Virus record (IMG/VR): IMGVR_UViG_3300032245_000936
Span: 48,658-112,657 of that record
DNA length: 64,000 nt
Origin: a virus
Direction: 5' to 3' (one strand)
The stretch's first letter is position 1; each line of letters starts with the position of its first letter. Under the pieces are notes generated by a model. It was given only the letters and a program-made list of their open reading frames with translations. It was not told where the DNA came from and made no database searches. The translations under genes were made by a program, and so were the position numbers. Shown in pieces: positions 16,321 to 31,300 of this stretch.

Positions 16321-19300
16321 TTATTGTCCTAAGTCCAGCCATATACTACCCTGTGGTACATGTGTGGTTGTTGCTACTCGATACACAGCAGTATTTTGGA
16401 TGCTTGCATTACCAATATTGTTGTACACAGAGTAATCATTTGAGATTGTGAGTACTGTATCAGTTTCAAACTGTTGTACTGGGCTTGCATCAGTAATTAT
16501 GCTTCCGGCCACATGCACCAAAGGAATACTTGTTCGTTGTGCTCCACGACGTATGTCTGTTAGCACCCCACGGTTAAGGTCAATTCCAAAATAGTTAATC
16601 TTTTCGCCATTGACCCAAATACTGCCTGGCTGATTGATAGCTGCCGCTGGTGCTGGCAATCTAGCAATGTCAGCTACTGAAATCTCAGTGTCTTCATAGG
16701 ATAGGTTGGCAGTCAACACTGTGGTATTTGCATCTGGCAATCTGTAATAGACCGTTGACAGTTTATAATCAGTGAAGATCTTGAAGGCTGTTACATTACC
16801 ATAGTCAATGTTGCCATTGGTTACATTTGCAGTAAACACATTCATTTGTAAACTGTCAATCACCTGACCAGGTACCAGCTCTTCAGGAGCATGACTACTA
16901 TACTTGTCAATAAATTTACCGCCGTCAACAATGATATCTTCAGGACGAATACCTAATAGGTTATCAGTGTATTCACTGCTGATAATAGTATCTAAACTCA
17001 ATGGATCAGTATTGGTTTGTAAAAACTCCTGCCCTTTTACCAAGCCGCCTGGATAACTTGCACCCGGAATCTTATCAGGAATATCTCTATACAAATGATC
17101 TAGTACGCCAGCAATGTTGTATTGGGCAGTACTCACAATTTTTGTTCCAGACTGTATACCAAACACAGTGTCAGGGGACAACACATAATCAATTTTTAGA
17201 CCGTCTGTGGTCTCAAATATCAATGTGGTTGTGTTATTACGCACATCCTGTGTTGTTGTTTTTTGTATTTTTGTACCTGTTGCATCAAAGAATGTCAATG
17301 ATGTTCCGGCCGGAATAGCAACACTGGTGTCAGTTGACGGTTTATTTGGCAGAGACAACGGCTTGTTCAACTGCAATGTTGTTTTGTTTACAACAATTGA
17401 TTCGTAGTTGATGTTGTTGTCGCGTCCAGATCCACGTGCAAACTTCCAGGTGAACTTGGCAAAACGTCCAATTCCGTTAACCGTTGCAGCAAGAGGAATA
17501 CCAGTTCCGCTGATAGACCAGTTAGCAGTTACCTTTTCGTATCCATTTACATATACCACTGAGTCGCCTTTAGCGGCTGTGCGACTCACTGTTAGAGTTT
17601 TGGTTGTTGCTGTGTCAATGTCTGTAAATGTCAATACTGTGCCTACTGGAATTTCTGCAGTAAACAAATACTCTGCAATAAAAGATCCTAGCACTGTGGT
17701 TGTAATATTTGCAGAAGCAAAACTAATTGTGATGTTCCAACTGCCAGCAATTAACTCAACGTTTGTAATAATGGAATCAGTTGGTAACCCAGCACCGTTG
17801 AGAGTCATACCTCTAATAGGTGCGCCAATTACATCAGTTACTGGTATAGAAATTATCAGCGAAGTTAATCCAGTACCACCGGTCCAGTGTGCAGATGAAT
17901 TTCTAGTGTACGCATACCTATTAGGATTTATATTGCCTAGCTCAATGTATACTTCGTCATTGTATCCTGGGTAGCCCCAGATCACAGTAGATTTATTACC
18001 TACTACAATAAACTTTTCGCCGTCCCAGCTAATGTCAGTGAAATCGTACTTGCGTACATTTTCTGCGCTCAGCGGAAGAACAAAGTTATCAGAATCAAAT
18101 TCACGGAAGTTTTTAAACACATTGATACCGTAGTTCATCACAACCTTACCAATGGTATCTGCACCTGTGTCTGCATTGCCTAGTTGAACCTGTAGCGGAC
18201 TATCTAGTTTGTTCCAGATCAAAGTGCCACCGGATCCAATTGCAATAATCCACTGTCCTACATCATCACTGATCGCAATGGCATTGATTTGCTCTCCACT
18301 ATAACCATCGCTGTCGCCAGCAACAGACTTAGGCACATTCATTGGAATCCATGGGTAGTTAAAATCAGTGCCTTTGCCGCTATCATAGTTATAGCTTAGT
18401 TTGTATCCTTGTTGTAGATCATCAAGTCTGTTATAACTGGTGATGTACATGTTTCCATTTATGCCGCCAATTACCACAAAACCAACTTGCATTGGTTTCC
18501 CAAACCCATTTAGTGTAAAACTACCAGAACCTTCAAGATTTGCGTTATAGTATGCAAAATGTACCATTTGTGCCGGACGTGTTGTACCCACTGTGCCAGC
18601 TGCCGCAATCGCAGTATTTTCCGTAAAGCCCAACTGTATCACAGTGGTGCCTGGTGTTGTTGAACTATCAACGTTGATCACGCCGTGATTTGTTGGCACG
18701 TACGGACTGATCATTGTCATACCAAATTCAATAGTACCAGAAATATCCGCAGTTGGAATTCTTACAATCAACGTGCTACCAGTCACTGCTGCCCAGGTTG
18801 CTGATGCGCGAAGTGTTTTAGCGCGAATAAACAAAGACAAATCGCCAAAACTTCTAGAGTCCACTGCTAAGAAATTAGCCGGAGTATTGTATACCTTAGG
18901 CTGTGCTTTGGCTGCGTACCAAGTGTTTTCAAACGGCGCACTGGCATTAGTATCTGTTGGGTTCAACAGAATAGTATCACTGTTACCCACAGTTAAAATA
19001 TAACTGCCTTGTGTGCTAGTAAATGCTGTGACGCCAGTTAAGTCAACTGCTTGTGCGGCTTCGTTCAGTACCAAACCATTCACAGCATCTAGCGAAGGAC
19101 TGTATCTAAATGTTATAATTTGATCAATGTTCCAATTAACAGCATCCAAGCTGGTTAGAACATATCCACGGTTACCAATAGCCACCCATGTTGTGCCGTT
19201 ATAATACACCACGTCTCGCAAGTTCACTGCTTGATCATTCAATGGCACGTTGGTCCAGTTAACACCGTCTTGACTGTAGCTTAATAGTCCTCGCTGACCA

Positions 19301-22300
19301 ACTGATATGTATTGGTATTCGTTTGCGGCAGGAATGACTCCAGAGAATGCTGTTCTTGCCCACTGGTTACCTGTAGAACTTGCATCGTTGTTATTTGATG
19401 CAGGTGTTAGACGCACAGTATCAGGTGAGTTAAACAGTACCGCAACATCGGGTGTTCCTGGTTTATGGAACGCGGCCAGTCTGTCTACTGCGTTGTCAAC
19501 ATCCGAGCCTGACAGTTTTTGCACAACTGCATCATTTTGGAAAATGTTCAAATCCAAAGTAACAGTGCCAAGAATTGTCTTTAACACTCTATAAGGTGTA
19601 CTAAAGGACGGAACTGCCTGGTCAGGCAAATTGTAAAATACCGATGTCTTAACGTCTGGAACCACAACAATGTCGCCCACGTGATAGGTTGTGTAGGGCT
19701 TCCATGTGCGAACACTGGACGAGTATGTTATTCTATCAAAATTCAATATTGTGGTAATTGTACGCACAGTTTTGCTAGAATTATCAACGGTAGTGTTACC
19801 AGTCAATGACACCAACTCTGCATAGGCTTTAGCACCAGACCCACCGCCGCCAACAAATGTAATTGTTGGAGCACTGGTAAAATACTGACCTGGCGAAGTA
19901 ATTGTTACAGAAACAACTTTTCCATCAGTATCTAGTACCGCTCGTGCGCTGGCACTAACACCACCGCCACCAGATATTCTAACCAATGGGCGTTGCTTGT
20001 AGCCTGATCCTGAATCAGTTACTACGATGCGCTGAATTGAATAACGGTAGTTCTGGTACCAGTTCTTCCACACACCGGCATTGACAATCGCTAAATCTGT
20101 GGCTTTTGTTGGGTTCAATGATCTTGTTGTTCCTCGTACAGGATCGTAGTAAGCAGGAAAATCAAAGTCAGCAATAGCGTTATAACTTTCATCAAGCCCT
20201 TCGTAGTCAAGTAGATAGTCTCTGAGTTGAGTTCTATATGGTTTGACTTCGTTGATATAGCTTTGATAGTAGTCTTGTTGATCCTTGATATAACTAGCAA
20301 ATTGTTCGAGTTTACGAATCTTTTGTACCACAGTAATAAAGCTGGTCTTGAACAACCAATCGGCATTTTGTTGCTCACTGAGAATATAGTTTACTAGTGC
20401 AAAGAATACTTTGTTTAATTGCACACGGTTGTCACCAATGAAGATGTAATTAAAAATACCATTGATAATATTTCTAGCTTCAATGGCCAAGCTCTTGGAG
20501 AATCCGGTAGTATCAAAACCTGGATTGTCAAAGCCCACTAAGCTCTTGGTGTTGTCATACAAGCTGGAATTCAGTTGTATAGTTCCGTTTTCTGCGCCAA
20601 CCAATGTTGGAGTGATTATTCCGGCTGAGTCTACTGCCAACTGATATAATTCAAAATTACCACCAAAGTTTGTTACTTTTAGGATATCGCCATCGACAAC
20701 TTTTTCTTTTAGTGTTTCTATATCGTTGTAACTATTGATAATATGATTAACTTGAATATTATCATTAAATGTGTCATTGATATACCAGTTTGCATAATTC
20801 CAATAGCGTGTGCTATCGTAGGACTGAATACGTTCTAGTGTAAATGTTTTGTCTTTTGCTGTGTAAAAATAGATGGTCCAGAAACCACTATAGTCTGCGT
20901 CGGTTTCCACTAGCACACGGAATCCATCAAACAGGTCAGCTGGAGTAAAGTATGCCAACGCATCTTTAGTAGTTACTCTACTATCGTAGAATCCTAGGTT
21001 TTCCTGAGGAATTGCCTCAGCTAATTTTAGCTGTGTTAGATCGTACTCTTTGGCTATTAGATACTGCTTGAAGAATTTGTTTACAAACTGTACCAACACG
21101 CGAGTGCCAGCGGCCTGATCTTTAAGCATACTCTGACGAGGACGAAGAGAAATACCCAGTCTGTCAACTTCTCGAAGTTTTAGATCGGGTACCACGTCAC
21201 CAGTTAGGTTCTCACCTGCTAGGCTATCAATCAACTTGTTGATTAGTTTTGTTGGAATAGCACTTAAAGGATTTCCTTGCTGTACCAGTTCATACTCACT
21301 GTGTGCAATGTTGTTATTCAACACCTGAGCATACTCAATACGTAGTATCGAGTCTTTGCCCGAGATAAACGGCTTGCTGTTGTATACCGCAAAAGTATTG
21401 GTACTCAATGCCGCAATATATGGCAATTCTTGTTTGATTGGATTCTGAATAATATCCGAAATAGCAGAAATGCTATTGATACGTTTTGTCTTGGCGGTGT
21501 CTACAGATACTTTATCCGTTACCCAGTAATAGTATTTGGTCTTGACCAATCCAGACTGAGTGTCAATGTAGGCTACTTCAACATAGGCAGAGTCGTTAGG
21601 ATACTTAGGAACTCCGTCGCCGCCATTGGCCACATAATCGCTTGGTAGGTATTGACTTTCGACCCACTCTAGGATTTCAATGGTACTACCTGGGAACAAT
21701 CCGCCCCATTGGCTAATACGATAGGTAAGCTCACCCTGTTCGTAAGTTATGTAGCGGCAAGCGTCTAGGTTCCACCAAACTCTTCCAATCTGTACATCAT
21801 TCCAATAACTAGTAGCATCAATGTTTACTGTGGTATCTGTGCCTTTGTTATAAAATGCTGGGTCATAGCTGGTCTTGTAATCAATGTCTTGATCTGCAAT
21901 ACCCAATATTTTTCCCTTGGCTGGATCATAATAGTCAAACGTACTCAGTGCTACTTGTGTCTTTTTATTGTATGCTGATACTTTGTTGATATAATCAATA
22001 TCAACCAGTTCAGATCGTGAACGCAACTTGCTCCAGCCTTTCTTGGAAGTTGGGTTGATAAACAAGTGCATCAAACCTGCTTGAGTGCTGTAGTAACTGC
22101 TATTAAAAGCACCAACCATAATTCTACCATTGTTGATGTCAACGGAGCTACCAAAATTATCGTTGAATTTAATTTTACTATTCTGTAGCACTTGGTTAAA
22201 CAAGAACTTACCTGGATTTTGTAAAGTCTCTCCGGGCACAGGTAGGTAATCGTAAACATACACCGCGCCAGAATTCTTTAGGGAATCAATAAAACGTGTG

Positions 22301-25300
22301 GTATCTCTGTCAAATATTGTGCCCTTGGCGTCAAATGTAACTGACGCCAGTGTAGCTGCCCCGTCGCTGGATATAACCAATGTTTCACCAGTCTGTCCAT
22401 CACAACGAATGACGTAGCCAAATTTTTCTGGTTGATCAAGTCTTGGGTGTTCAATCACCTGGGTCAGAGCATATACTTTAATTCCAGTATCTTTTAATCC
22501 AGTACCAACACCAGGCAAGATGTCTAGTCGTTTAATTGCCTGGGTACTAGTAACTTCAATACGCAATGGGCTACCATCATTGATAGCAATCGCACTGGCT
22601 TGGGTTGTGCGAGCACCAGTGATTGTAACTTTAGGCAAAGATGTGTACCCGGATCCATTCTCAATGATGTCATATGATTTGATTGCGCCATTACCACCAA
22701 AAATCTGAATATTCCCAACCAGTGCTTGTGTGCCAGTTATTAAATCTGGTGGCGCAACAGTAATAGCAACATTGGTACTAAAATACCCTGCGCCTCTGTT
22801 ATTAAATTCAATTCCTGATATACCTTCCACGCTGGACGTAACACCAATGATGTTCTGTGCAGAAATATCATTTAACACCTTTAAACTACTACCATTACCA
22901 GTGGCTGTGTCAATTGATCCAGATAATAACACATCAACATCATTGATACGTATTGTATCACCTAGTGTTGTAACTGGGTACAACTGTGTTGTCAAGGTTG
23001 ATCCATAGAACAAACCTTGATTAACAAAACGATACACTCGTCCATTGTAATAGTTTACATCGCGATATCCAGGAGCACCAATGAATATGCCTTGATTGTC
23101 TGGTGCCATCGCAACAGATTTACCAAAGAAGCCCTGGTACACAGGATCTACACTAGGAATATTCTGAATCAGGTTAAACTTGTTAATGTCAATCTTGATA
23201 CGCTGACCAGATTTTGGAGCTTCAAAAAAGCGCACGGTGAACCCAGAAGCAGTATAGTCAATGCCTTCACGTACTTCAAAGTCATCAAGGGTGACACGGT
23301 TTACCACGCCCAATGCCAGAGACGTTGTGAATAGTGTTTGGCCGCTACCTGTGCCTGTGTACACTTGATATGCTCTATCAAATACATATGATTTACCAGC
23401 TTTGGCTATAACTGTACCGCCTGATGGTTGTTCAATTCCTGTGTCAATTGATACCTCAGGAGCCCCGACAACAACCTGGTAACCAAGGTTGGTACATGCT
23501 ACCGCTTGCCCAAATTTTGAAATTCTAGACACTAATAAATTTTCAGTGCCAATTACAATATACTGATCTGCCAGATAGATGTAAATTTCGTACTGACTAT
23601 ACGTACCTAATTCTGCCACGTAGTTCATTACCTTGGCCAGTGTACCATTGGCAAGATTTGCGTCTACCATTTCACTATAGGTAGTATATGTATTGTTAAT
23701 AGATCTAGTTTGTGCTTCAAGATCGTGAATTGTTTGTACCAATGTTATCACCGAGGCATCATCATACAATGCTTTTAGTTCATCCTTGGTCTTCCAGGTA
23801 ATACGATCATCTGGTTCCAATACCGCTGCCTCAACATAATAAGGATCCAATGGTGATACTGTAATAGACGCTTCGTTGATAAATTCTTGAGTCAAGAAAA
23901 TAATAGTTGAGCCAATTACAGTAAATTCTCGACTTGGTACATACAAGCGTCCACTGGAACCTACTACAGAAATTGTTTCAACACCATTTGGTCGTTGTAC
24001 CAATGGATAAATTGTTTGGTACAAGTCATTTGCATCCTTTAACGGAATAATAGTAGTTGGCTGCGCCTGGCGTGTTACATAAACAGCAACTTCGCCTTCG
24101 ATGGCATCAAATGGGTCAACACTACCTGTAGGAGGAATGAAGGTTAAAATACCACCTGAGATTGAGTAGTCAAAAGCCGCCAAGAATACCCGTCCACTGG
24201 TGCCAACTACTTTAAGCACAGCAGGATTGGTTACATCAACAAAGTTTGTGACATAACTGTAGACTCGACGTTCTGCATCAATGTTAATCTTTAACTGACC
24301 AGTGCCTGGTGATTTACGTGCATACACATACACTTTGTTTGCACCTGGGGCGCCAACATACAACCACTTTTCGTCACGGCTACATGCTAGGCTTTCACCA
24401 AATCTTGCATTAGGTTCTAGATCAACAGGACTCAATACTTGTTTGTTGAGCCAGTTTGTTTTGAAATATTCTGATACTTGCACGGCGCCTCTGGCAGTGA
24501 AGCTACCTGGTGCGCTGGCAAATGTATAAGTGTAACCAATATCCACTGCGTGACCAAACTCAATTGCATCAACAGAGAACGGACGCAGGGTATTGATTGC
24601 TTCTAGGTCCAATGTGCCCACTGCACCTGGGCGAGTAAATGCTTTTACTGCACCTGTTGTAAAAATTGTTTCTAGCACTGCACCGGAACCTGTTCCATCA
24701 GGATCGTATACTGTTGCAACAGGCGCTTTGGCATAACCAGTACCAGGTAATAACGGATAGATTGTTACAGAGGCAATAGAATTGTCTGTTACACCCACCG
24801 TGCCAGTTGCTCCAACGCCAGTATCACCTGAATAGGCCTGTATTAAAAGTTTTGGTTCTTTGTAGCTTTGTCCTGGTTGTGATACAATCAAATCTTTGAT
24901 TGGTACAGGAGATAATCTAGAACGTAGAATTACTGGAGTTGGATTGGTAGTAATTAGATTAACAATTGGTGGTTCTGTATAACCAGCACCACCTGTTGCA
25001 ACTGCAATGGCTGTAATAGTACCAGAACTAATAGTCACTGCACCAGCTGTTGCTCCGCTGCCACCACCACCAATGATTTCAACTGACGGCACAGATGTAA
25101 ATCCGCTACCGCCGTCAATTACGTCAATGAAAGTAACATTGGTTGGGCTCAGTCGAGCGTTAATAATTCCGCCGGTACCACGTGTGAAATTTACAGCAAT
25201 TCCAGTATTTGCACTCAGTGTTCCACTTACTCTAACTTTGTTATTGTTAGAGAAAATCTGTTGAACGGTGATACCATCAGACACAAAAATATTGCTATAT

Positions 25301-28300
25301 CCATACTGTCCAGCTGTTAAGCTAATAGAGTCGCCAACATACACATTTGCCACGTTGCCAAATGTCATTACATCACTGAGTAGTGTATTAGATATTAGTG
25401 TGTGCGTGGTCCCATCAACTATGGTAATATTTGGTTGCAATTGGTAGTTTAGACCAATTGCAGTTAGTTGTGCATTGATTAGCGTTCCGCTTGAAATTCT
25501 AACGTTGGTGACAGGAGCATAGCCCCCTGCTACATCTGGGGTACTAATGAACACTTTGGTCAGAGGACCGTATCCGCTACCTGGGTTTAGTACACGCAAA
25601 CCTGAGATTGTTCCTTGACTGTAGCCTGGAGTTCCAGCTACATATAATCTGTTGTCAACGCTTATTCTTGCTGATGCACCGTAGCGTTCACCAGAAGAAA
25701 AATCGCCATCGCGGATTGGCATCAATTGGTTGAAGTTCCACTGTGATGATTTTTCAAACACTGCCCAGACACCATTGCTTATGTCATTGTCTACCCAGAC
25801 TCTGTCATTTTCTCGCCAGCCGTGTATTGGGGTAAACTTGGTGATATCACTGACCTGATTATAACGAACACTATCCATGACAAAGAATATGCCTTTGCCT
25901 TCGATTGTCTGCTGTTTTCTTAATCTCTGTAGATTTCTGTAACCTGGTACAATAACTGTAAACTGATCGGTAACTGTGGTAACTCTGTAGAATCCATTGA
26001 AGTCAGGATCGAATGATTTAAGCACAAACAAGTTGTTTACTTCAAGCCCGTGCGGAAGATCAAATGATATTTGAATTGTGTCTGCAACACCAATTCTTAT
26101 TTCTGTGATTGTGATATCTGTTTCTGTAGCACGATATACATTCCAGTCTTTGTTAAAGTCTTTAGCTACCCAAAGTTTGTATCCTGCACCAATCTGTTCA
26201 ACTAACTGATAGTAAGATGCAAAGTCAGAAATGTCATATACTGTGTAGTCTACATCGTCCAAGCGTGGATAACCCGCTGTCAAGTTATCGCTGATACGAG
26301 GAGTTACATCGGTACGTGCTCGCACAATCTGTGGATTGTATGTGTCTTCAGTGAATCTATAAACTGTTTCCGGAGTAACATTTACTGCATTATTTACTGG
26401 TGTTTCTCCGCGAGCCAATAGTACCACTGCGGTAGGATCATTAACAAATGTGCTTTCATCCAGCACAATTTCAATTGCCTGGTCTGAACCCAATGCGCCG
26501 TAATCACCAACGCGGAATCCCCACTCTTCGTAAAGGCTAATGTTGCTACCTAGATTATTAAAGTTACCGCGAGTCAAGGTAGTCACTGAACTTAGCGTAC
26601 CTTTTTGTTTGATAAACCCGTGATAGAATTTTACTTGACTTGTTTGATCCAAATCAAAATCTTGGAAGTAGTTACGTGCGCGATACCCAACTAGTCCTTG
26701 ACTAAATTGATCAAGTGTTGAGTCTGCAGGGTGATTATCTAGGTCGTAGATGTTGTTAAACTTCTGTGCGTTTAATGCAAAGTTTGGTAGCAGTCCAGTT
26801 TTAATACGTGACTTTTCAATTGGGGTCCATTTAGAGAAATCAAACTCTGCGGCTGCATTGACTTCTACACTTGCATAGTAATAGTTGTCTTTGAAATTGA
26901 CTAGGCTACCACGTCGATACTGTGTGCCCACTTGCCATATATCAACTTTATCGTTGTTATAGATAAACCCAGCTGGGTTTAGTTGCCCGGTCCAACTTCC
27001 GGTTTTGTTGCCAATTAGTTTTAATCGATACTGACGACTGCCTAGTTCTGGCACATAGATTACATCATTGAACACTGTGGTGTTGTCAAACACAACCACG
27101 TGTTCGTACTGTACTAGGTTAAGGTCTACTAGACCAAACGTCTGACCAAATATACTTTCCAGGGTGAATGTATTGTCTTCACGAGTGACTGTGAATTGGT
27201 TGTTCTTGATAATTGTGAAGTTCTGGTCTAGAACTTTGCTGCCGTTGAGTACATTTTCAACATGGTCAACAACACCATTTTTGTTTGTTACTTTGATAGC
27301 GTTGAAGGCCGGGCTTAGTACCAACACATTGCCGGCTTTCCAGCCTTGTTGGCTCCAAACCAGGAACTCTCTAGCACTTAATACCCAATCTTGCTTGATA
27401 GTTAGATCAATATTGTATTCATCAAATACAAAACCTTGTCCAATCAAGAATCGACCGTAGCTTACCAAGAAGTCAACAATTTCTTGTCGTGTGGTAAATT
27501 CGTAACCATATGGTACTGTGATGCGAGTGCGTTGGAAGTCTCGATAAACTACCGCAGTTTCGTTTAGTTCACTGATCTTATAAGCATTATTATTTGATGA
27601 ACTTGGAATAATTGTAAAGTATGGCGTAATTGTATCGTAGCCAGTTACTGTGTATCTGCCAGCTGATTTTTCAATTATCACTGCGCTATAGATTAGTCTG
27701 TTTAGCGGAGTGCCCTTGTTCAAGAAAATTTTGTAGTTTTCTTGAGGAATTACCACGCTAGAAGAATTACTGCTTGGCGAACTTTGATCGGCCAGGATCG
27801 TTAGGAACTTGCTGTCTGCAAAACCTGCCATTTTGTATCCTAATTTTAATTTAAAATTAGTGATATAATTTCTAAGTGTTTGGCTAGCTGGTAGTCCTTT
27901 GCTAACCAAGTAGTCTCTAATCCAGTTCACATACCCAGCTGTGAATGTTGTTGTTTCGTTTATACCAATGCCATCGCTAGGAATATCAAAAGACGTCTGT
28001 GTTACACGCTGTTTTGTAGTGGTCAACAACAACTGATCAATATCTCTGTCGCGGTAGTAGTTGTTGGTGTTAAACATACTACCAAAGTAGAATGCAGGTT
28101 TTGCCAATGCTAGTGCAATTTGCACTGCATACGGAAACGCACTACTACGGCGCCATGCGGTTTCAACTGGCCCTTGATCTCCAATGGACCAACTGGCTCC
28201 TGTGCGGGTACCATCAAAATTACTGACCACTAGTTTCTCAGGACTGAGCAATAGGCCAATATCATCTACTGGAATATATTTGTTTAGGCCTGGGCGAGCA

Positions 28301-31300
28301 AAACGTGTATCAACTCCTGCACGAGTACCCCGGGCAATACGTCCAGCTTCTAAGTCGTCCCATAGCAGTTTGTTTGCACCAGTATACGGAGCTGGGCCGT
28401 ACACTTCTGTCCACCATGTTGGCTGTTCACTAAAACCTAGCATCTCCCATGGTGCAGTATTAGGACGGTCGGTGTCATAGTAATGTTGATATACTGCTCT
28501 CCAGAATCCTGGCAAGAATTCTCCGTCGGCATCTTTGAGATAATGATAGTTCCATGACCATGAATTATTGGCTGCAAAGGTATCATTGCGTGTGTAGTTT
28601 AATTGATTATTACCTACCCAATTTAAGAAATTGCGTGTTAACAATCTATTAAATTCTGCAAGAGTGTATTCAGTATTGCGGAACTTGCCGGGCAAGTAAT
28701 CATATATGTCTAAGATATTGGCTTGGTAGTCAACTTTGATGTTGTTGTAGATTCGAAGTTCTAGCTCCATCAACAAACGATCACGTATGTCATTGAACAC
28801 AGGAGTTAGCGATCCGTCGTGTCCTTGGATCACCATCACTGGTACTTGATATGTAGTATCCTCAAACATTGTTGGAACATAACGTGGATATAAACCTAGC
28901 TTGGTAGGTGTTTCAGGAACATAACTACCAATAGTGCTTGGTCTTTCAACCACTAGCAATGTTTGTGTATAGGTTAGTTGTACGTGGTCAGCTAGATCAA
29001 TGGCCGGCAAGGTTTGATTAAATTCAAAATCAATTCCTTTAATCAATTGTTGATTAAGTCCAATAGAGTCATCGCGAAGATATACCAATATGCTACGACG
29101 ACTTAACTCCATGTCTTTGTAGATGTTTGGAATTTCGTAACGACGACGCTGTGTATTGATTATTTTTATTGGAGTATTAACTACTGCGCCACCCCATGGC
29201 ACCATGTCACTGTCATACCATGGACTGGTTGAGTTCTTGCCTACCATGACAGAAGTCATTACAACTTCAAACGCATCAGCAATGTTTGATGGTAAATCTT
29301 GTTTCAAGCATTGATCTAGGAATCGTTGCTTGAACCTAGTATATTCTTTTTGTGCATATTCTGCGGCTTCAACAAATCCCAATCCCTTGCTTATATTACT
29401 GCTAGTAGCCGACGAGTTTGCTTCTAGACTGCTAGTAGCAGAATCACCAAGCATGATTGCGGCATAGGTTCCAGGACTTGCATGTTGTACAATCGAGCCT
29501 TGCCAATCTTTAATATACAAATCTCTAGAATTATTTTTTCCTGCAACTGTTCCAGATAATCCTAGATGATTCTCACTCATATGAGTAAAGTGGTTACGCA
29601 TCTGTCCTAGGGTTAGTACAGTGAAATTAGAATTTTGTGCATTCACGTCAATGTTTGACGGAATCTCGTAATACCCCATGTTGCTCTTTGCTTTTGCATA
29701 GATAAAAATATCCACGTTACTTGCTGGTTTAACTTTCAACAATGCCTGATCAACAACCACTGCATAACGGCCGCCGTATTTGCGTAGTGTATATTGATCA
29801 CTGGAAATTTTGCTGTGATCAACATATACCTTGATATAAGGTATAGCCGCACTTGGCAAGGGCAATATATCAATTTCAAAATAATTGGTACGTCCATCAA
29901 ACTCATGATGTATAATTTGATACTGTTTGGTTTTTTCTTCGAGCTTGGTCCAAATATTTCTAAAAGCAAATGTTCCGTTGACTCGTGTTTTTAGAAAATA
30001 ATTGTTTACATTGCGAGAAACTTCAACTGTATCCAAATTATAGCGGAATGTGTCAATATCAAAGTCATTGTTGAACTGTATATCTCCAACGTTTTGGAAA
30101 CTGCGATAGCTCAACGGGAACCCTAGGAATTTGTCATTAGCTCCTGTTCCTACTTTGTATGAGTATACTTTTGTGCCTGCAAACTTGCTACCTGGATAGT
30201 AGTTTGAATCTCCGACAGAATTTCCATCTTTGTCAAAAATATCAAACAAAGGTGACTGATTATAATTGTTTTTCTGCTGACCAGGAATCCACTCTTGTCC
30301 AGTGTAGTAGTACTGATTAAACAATGTGATCACGCCAGTTTTTAACTGTGCTGTTGCAGTTGAACCTGCAGTGGGTTCTGTCAGTAATATTGTATCACCT
30401 GCTTCGTAGGTGTCTGGAGTGGTATCACCATCGCTAGCAATAAAATTGGTTGCAGAAGTAATTTCTGCAATGGCTTTTGCGGCATAGGTAAATGTTGCTT
30501 CAATGGTAACAAAAGGTTCTTGAGCAATATCTAGAATCACTCGATACTGCTTTTCAGTTGCTGATAACTGTACTGTCTGTAAGTCAACTACCTTAGGAAC
30601 ATCTGCGCCAGTGGTTAATCCAATGCCATTGGCGTTGTAGTTACTGGTCACTGTTGCGCCAATTTCAATACCATCATGATCTGGAACGATCAATACTGTA
30701 CCACCAGCACAGTCAGTGAATTTGGTCACTGCTGGAATTTGTGGTGTTATAGTGATTCGAGGTGCAGATGTATATTCTGCGCCAGGGTCAGTGATGTCAA
30801 TTCCAACAATCTTAGATGGAGCAAGTTTTGTAGTAACTACTGCACTAGTAGAAAACTTCAACGGAATATTCTGTCCAAGAGTAATAACAGAATTAACATA
30901 CACAATACTACTGTATTGATCAACGCTGGTCACGCGAAGATTGTCTGGCAACGATCCTGCAAGGTCTGTCACTGACATACCGGCTTGAATCCCCATAACA
31001 GTGTTCAAACGCAGGCCAGTCTCTGTAGCATTTTTACCTAACAACACTTGATTTACAATGTAAGATGTTTTATCAGAGCCAATTGGCTGTGACGAAGCAA
31101 ATTGTTCTTGTGTGAAGAAACGATTCTGTGCAGAGAATACAACTTTGCTACCAGCTGGTAGATCAATTGGCTCGCCGTCAGCATCACGAGCATCAATGTC
31201 ACCAGTTAACACAACCTGATTATCAGCCACCGCCAGTACTTTTAGAATATTCGCATTGGACAGATCCACGTCCATATAGAACTGATATGTGTCTGGATTT

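Noticed and set aside
17408-17974. 188-residue plus-strand frame inside the giant gene
   Set aside because: It is one of many shadows created by the Val/Thr-rich codons of the giant protein; no ribosome site or start context.
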